NCBI RefSeq assembly: GCF_964340395.1 | Contig: NC_135555.1 | Location: 17,064,746 to 17,128,745, forward strand | DNA: 64,000 nucleotides | Direction of reading: 5' to 3' | Origin: Glandiceps talaboti | Lineage: Eukaryota; Hemichordata; Enteropneusta; Spengelidae | Shown here: one piece after another, positions 59,501 through 64,000 of the stretch | Numbering within the stretch: position 1 is the stretch's first letter | How the letters are laid out: each line of letters opens with the position of its first letter | Made by a program: the position numbers and the translations under genes | Notes under the pieces: model-generated | Seen by the model: only the letters and a program-made list of their open reading frames with translations | Database searches by the model: none | What the model was told of the DNA's origin: nothing

Positions 59501-60359
59501 CGTAGTGTATTCCAATAGTCGGCACGGCACGGCACTATCACTATCACCCATAATTGAAACACAAAATAAAGAGGAACTTGAATTCAAACAATGAGTTGTT
59601 TAAGTAGAAAAAAGATATTGTAACGAAAGCGAAAATGATACAATCCTTACCACATTCTAAAAACTCCTAAAAAATGGAATTATCTGAAAAAGAATAAACG
59701 TGTTTGCAGAAATGTGTAATCATGTTAAAAAAGAACACACCGAAAAAAAACCCAAAACGACCACGAAGTTTGTTAGGGATTTGAAAACAGAAGTGAATCA
59801 GTTTGTTTGACCAAGCTCACTTTTGAACTCAAAATAGTGATAATTTATTAAGCTTTTGTGTAATCTGTGGGTCCTTACATGAACAGAATGAATGAACTGG
59901 GAGTCTGAAAAGAATCAAAATACTGGCAGGCATTCTTTTGTTTTACCTTTTCTGTATTTTTTGTTATTTTAAATAAACACATGTGGATAGCTTACAGAAA
60001 ACAATAGGGCGGCAAAAAAAGGCATTTTTAAAAACAATTGCTGGTATGTAACGCAAGCTATGATATGAATTGTAAATGATGGTTTTAATACCTTGCCGCA
60101 TCGCACAGAAAGGGTGTCTAAATATACTTTAAAAAGTGTCTATATTTTTACTTTTCATGTAGCATACAATTTGCCGCCAAAAATATTTCACAAATTTATC
60201 ACAATTTCTTGTACTTTATTTGCAGATATTGATATTAATTTCCAAAAAAAAAAATAATTTGAGAGTATACAAGAGCCAAAAGTATAATTTTTATTTTAGT
60301 TATATAAGCATACTTTCAAAAAAGTGTTTTTGTGCTAGTATACTAGCAAATAGTGTTAT
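55509..60359. other. THTPA 3' UTR and downstream DNA, no further gene seen
   Basis: AT-rich sequence without a recognisable gene. The 3' UTR end is undetermined. A run of 13 C is at 57625-57637, the reverse of the G-runs inside THTPA. A short tandem 'actaaaattaaacgcccac' duplication is at 58697-58733. Short frames at 57991-58570 have no domain signal. Confidence 0.5.
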
Positions 60360-60670
60360 TTTGTGTCAGATTTGATAACATATTTGTAAAAAGAATTGTG
60401 TTGTGCCAGATGTGATAACACGCATGCAAAACATATCATATTTGTGCCAGGTTTGATAGCGCATAAGCAAAACATCATAGTTATGCCAGATTTGATGGCA
60501 TATTTGCAAAAAAGGTATCATATTTGTGCCAGACTTGACAATACATAAGCAATACATCATATCTGTGCCAGATTTGATGGCATATTTGCAAAAAAAATAT
60601 AGTTGTGCCAGATTTGACAGCACCTACATGTATACAATAACATATCAAATTTGTGCCAGATTTTGGAGCA
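60360..60670. repeat. 40-bp tandem repeat, 8 copies
   Basis: 'tgtgccagatttgatggcat' and variants recur with starts of the 'cag' word at 60367, 60407, 60448, 60487, 60530, 60569, 60609 and 60657, mean period about 40 bp. Copies alternate between 'atatttgcaaaaa' and 'gcataagcaaaacat' tails, suggesting an 80-bp higher-order dimer. The three overlapping minus frames at 60366-60754 are repeat translations. Confidence 0.9.
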
Positions 60671-61019
60671 AACGATATCAAACTTGCATAACCTCAATGC
60701 GTTAATTGTTACTGCATCAAACTTTCCCGTCAAATGGTGACAGTTGTGAACCAAGCAAGGTTATGTAAATTCATGTGTAAATTATAAGTGTAAAAGTTAA
60801 ACCTTTTGTCAAAAAAACCATTCATATATTGTCCCATTTCACACTTCAAATATTTTTATTCCACATTGTCAAAGTGCCCTTTTTGTAATGTCCTCAATCA
60901 TAAATATGATAATGGGGTGTACTATAAATATAAGCTCTTGACTTCTGTTTCTCAGTAACTGTCTTAAATTTGTGGCATTTTGTCAAACTTTCTTAACATT
61001 TCGTTTCCCCCCACCCCCC

Positions 61020-61590
61020 AAAAAAATGATACATCATAAAGTACTTTCAAGACATTTCCTGACTTCAAACTTATCATTGACAAATATATGCATATTAGTG
61101 CATTTTACGAGCATTGAAGTCAGATTTCATTCACAGTTGCAAATTCATGGCATCTGTGCACAAAGTCTGTAAACATTTTCTTTATTTCAAAAATACATTT
61201 ATTTGATACTTGTTTCCCTAACAACGATGATGTCATCATTGACAAATATATGCATATTAGTGTATTTTACGAGTGTTGAAGTCGAATTTTCTTTCACAGT
61301 GGCAAAATCATGACTTCAGTACCCAAAGTCTGTAAGAATTTTCAAAAATATATTTATTTGATATTTGTTTCCATAACAACGATGAAATCATTGACAAATA
61401 TATGCATATTAGTGTATTGTACGAGCGTTGAAGCTGGGTGTCTTTTAAAGTCTCAGATTATTTGTACATTTCTTAGTATTAAAACTCAAAACTATGTTTG
61501 TTTCATACTTGTTTCTATAACAACTATAAACTCATCAATGACACACATATATGTATATTAGTGTACTTACGAGCTTGAAGTTAGACTCTT
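61020..61590. repeat. Tandem repeat, about 147-163 bp unit, 4 copies
   Basis: 'cattgacaaatatatgcata' begins at 61074, 61237 and 61389, with a diverged copy at about 61533. It is followed each time by 'ttacgagc.ttgaagt' and, in the spacers, 'caaagtctgtaa' and 'tttgatacttgtttcc'. The unit length is close to nucleosomal. No coding capacity. Confidence 0.9.
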
Positions 61591-61789
61591 TTTTTTGTTC
61601 TTTCTTATTTCTCTATCTCTGTCTTATTTTATGTTTAAGTTAGGACATACAATAAAAGCAGTAAAATGTCATCAGGGTTGATAGACTGATAATAGACGCC
61701 CATCACAGTTTCTTTGCTAAACTCATTTAGTCACCTCAACTCTCTCTGACAATGTATCTACTGCGTTTTGTAATTTTGTTTTTAAAATA

Positions 61790-62340
61790 ATGACAGATAG
61801 AAATGCAATTAGCAAGGACTACTATTTTTTTTTCTACCTCGGTGTTCAAAAGTAAATTACATTTGCAATCAGAGGGAAAAAAAACGCTCGAGAGAGAAAC
61901 AAATTTGCTCAAATAATTTTAATTTTATGAAATTAACTCTCGGTCTGCAATTAGAAACTCGGGTAATTGCATCTTGCTAATGAAATATGTAGCCCATCCA
62001 ACAATGTTAATTTTCTTTCCACGTAAATTTGATTGCCAGGGTAAGAGAGAAAAGGCAGTTAAGAAAGAGAAGTGTGCTTTGTGATTGGCGTTGCATTTTT
62101 TGGGGGTAGAGCTGTGAAGGTGGCTGCCATTCAAGGTTATGTGCACCTTATATATTTGCAGTAATTGTGACAGACTTTTGTCCCCTAATTTACATTAATT
62201 TGCATAGCTTCTTTGTCTAACGTACCCTGCAGAGGATTAACATCACACATGTCGCCGACATAATTCTTTTTTGTCATTTGACTTTACTAATAGCAGAGTC
62301 GATCTTTTGTTTTCATTGTTAACAACCGGAGAGTCTGACA
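61790..62340. promoter_or_regulatory. Candidate conserved non-coding block downstream of THTPA
   Basis: Between two repeat arrays lies about 550 bp of repeat-free sequence dense in homeodomain-like words ('aaataattttaatttt', 'gtaattgcatcttgctaatg', 'tttacattaatttgcatagc'). It has the same texture as the 28-33 kb blocks in the ZFHX intron. It could be a distal ZFHX enhancer lying beyond the neighbouring gene. Conservation cannot be tested here. Confidence 0.25.
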
Positions 62341-62932
62341 AATTACCCCAAAACAATGGAGAAATAAGACCACACATACATAAAATAAAAATGGTGAAAA
62401 TACAAGGTCTTTGTTTCATAGCCCTGCTACTATTTTTTTTTCACACTGAGTATAAACTTCTTGCCGTTGAATATGGTTTGCTGGTTCATAGTGTAAATTC
62501 AAAATTTTAGATTTTTTTACCAACATTCTGTTTTCGTCAGTGTATATTACAAGACTTCTTAATTTCAGATTTTTTTCCAACTTCCAGTTTTCATAATATC
62601 ATTTTTTTTGTGTATGTAATTTCAAAATTTTAGATTTTCCCCCTGCGACGTTCTCTTATTGTCGTGTCATCTGTGTATGACATCATGGCTTAGCCGCTGA
62701 GAATAGAGAAGTGAAATCACACTATAAAATTAGAATATAGATCGAACATAAATTTTCTGCTAGCGTGCACAGTCTAATCATACCTGTTGAAGCCCTTTTT
62801 TAGTATCCCGAAAATTCCTATCCTTGAACTTAATTTTATTTGCAGAAATCAAAGTCTGTACTATGCATGAAAAAGAATGGTTGCTTTTAGTTCAACATAA
62901 AGTAGCCATATGGATGAGGATTTGGTGTTTGT

Positions 62933-63259
62933 TTGGGTACTTAGTTTAGATTTTTTAATTTATAAAACAATTTTATCATGGCTTCTTACTTGAAAAATCA
63001 ATGTGAAACAACATATGTCAAGCCCATGTTTGTAACTCCAGTACGTTGCAAAAACCTAAAAAAAAAAAAAATGTGTAAAAGGTTTGTTATTGTATTGTTT
63101 GTTATTGTACGTAAACAAACATTTTATACATTTATTAATCTTTTGCAATGTATTCAGTTCCAAACAAGGACTTGACATATGTCATTTCACATTGATTTTT
63201 CAAGTAGGAAGCCATGATAAAATTGTTTTATAAATTAAAAATCTGAACTAAGTACCCAA
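62933..63259. mobile_element. Foldback element: 327-bp long inverted repeat
   Basis: The left arm from 62933 ('ttgggtacttagtttagatt'…) and the right arm ending at 63259 are reverse complements with only scattered mismatches over about 75 bp at the outer ends. They match more weakly for a further 40-50 bp, leaving a loop of roughly 85-90 bp that includes a 13-A stretch. It has no coding capacity; the 65-codon frame at 62978-63175 runs through the arms. It is consistent with a foldback or MITE insertion. Transcribed, it would make a long hairpin RNA. Confidence 0.85.
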
Positions 63260-63439
63260 TTTGGCCACTTTAATGCTAGTGTAAAACAACAACAACAACA
63301 ACACCAACAACAAATAAATGAGGCCAAACTCTTTGGTGACAAATTTCTACTTTTTCATCAAATTCTTAAACTTCAGTTTTGTTGTGACTCAAACTATATA
63401 TAATAAAAATAACAAGTGTCATATTTAGTTTTCTTTCCC

Positions 63440-63800
63440 ATTTTTGTCACAGATATTTTATCAATAATTGCCGTACGAGTCACAGTCTACATACGATAAA
63501 AAATGAAGGTGCTAAAAATAATTATCAAGCGCAAAATTTTTGTTCTACATTTTTTGGCATAAATATGTTGTCATTTTTTGTTGAACGAATCATGATCTAC
63601 ACAAAATTACAAGCAAAATTTTGGTTTTCTTCCTAATTTTTGTCAGGAATATGTTGTTAATATCTATCATACAAGTTTCAGTCTACATAAAATTACGTAT
63701 AAAGTTGTTTCAAAATGTTTAACGAGTACAAAATTTTGTTTTCTTCCTCGTTTTTCCCCCCCAAATATGTTGTCAATATGTGTTGTACAAGTCTATCTAT
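63440..63800. repeat. Diverged tandem repeat, about 85-120 bp unit, 4 copies
   Basis: 'atatgttgtcaatat' is followed by 'gtacaagtcacagtctacat'-type words at about 63452, 63564, 63647 and 63765, with intervening 'gcaaaattttggttttcttc'. The array continues towards the window end. Confidence 0.75.
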
Positions 63801-63936
63801 ATAAAAAAAATTCCTTGTTATTTAAATGAACGAACCACCGAACTGATCAACGAAATATTGATTTCCGAAGCAGATGGCTCGAAAATAATGTTAGTAGCAG
63901 TATTAAAAGTCAGTATACTAGAGAAATGAAGACATT

Positions 63937-63953
63937 TTTTTTTTTTTTTTTTT
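63937..63953. repeat. Poly-T run (about 17 nt)
   Basis: T homopolymer near the window end. No associated element is visible. Confidence 0.85.
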
Positions 63954-64000
63954 GCGTTTTGTGTTTTGTAGAGCATATGGTTTGACAGCGAATTATGTTA

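Noticed and set aside
60366-60754. Three overlapping minus frames with repeated Cys/Ile/Trp-His words
   Set aside because: They are phase-shifted translations of the 40-bp array.

Overview
This is a eukaryotic, animal-type window. It is AT-rich, has long spliced introns with GT/AG sites, many micro- and minisatellites, and low gene density. Two conserved protein genes are supported, and they lie head to head. On the minus strand, positions 4762-14154 hold one uninterrupted 3,130-codon reading frame for a giant zinc-finger homeobox factor of the ZFHX3/ZFHX4 (Drosophila zfh2) family, with four homeodomains and about 25 zinc fingers. On the plus strand, positions 38692-39262 joined to 55399-55508 encode a 226-residue thiamine-triphosphatase (THTPA, CYTH fold). 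The four-homeodomain ZFHX with a single coding exon, plus the repeat landscape, suggest an invertebrate metazoan (for example a lophotrochozoan or invertebrate deuterostome). I cannot name the species.

Layout. 1-1300: a 39-40 bp minisatellite. 1310-4761: AT-rich putative 3' UTR of ZFHX, ending at a minus-strand AATAAA. 4762-14154: ZFHX coding exon, with a short 5' UTR segment (14155-14228) bounded by a strong 3' splice site. 14229-38370: inferred ~24 kb first intron of ZFHX. It contains tandem repeats and a MITE-like element in its ZFHX-proximal part. Its promoter-proximal part (about 28-34 kb) is repeat-poor and looks like regulatory DNA, including a cluster of octamer (ATTTGCAT) motifs. 36.9-38.69 kb: a CpG-rich stretch ending in a compact, probably bidirectional promoter. 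A minus-strand splice donor at 38371/38370 lies only about 320 bp from the THTPA start codon. 38692-55508: THTPA, two coding exons separated by a 16.1 kb intron full of tandem repeats, poly-G runs and small inverted-repeat elements, and possibly containing an alternative terminal exon. 55509-64000: no recognisable gene; repeats, a long foldback element and one candidate regulatory block.

The most interesting feature is the gene pair itself. In human, ZFHX2 and THTPA are head-to-head neighbours at 14q11.2 (recalled knowledge). Finding a four-homeodomain pro-orthologue of ZFHX head to head with THTPA in what looks like an invertebrate genome suggests a very old microsyntenic unit. A shared promoter or ZFHX enhancers lying in or beyond THTPA may have kept the two genes together. 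No autonomous transposon protein, tRNA, rRNA or CRISPR array could be supported.
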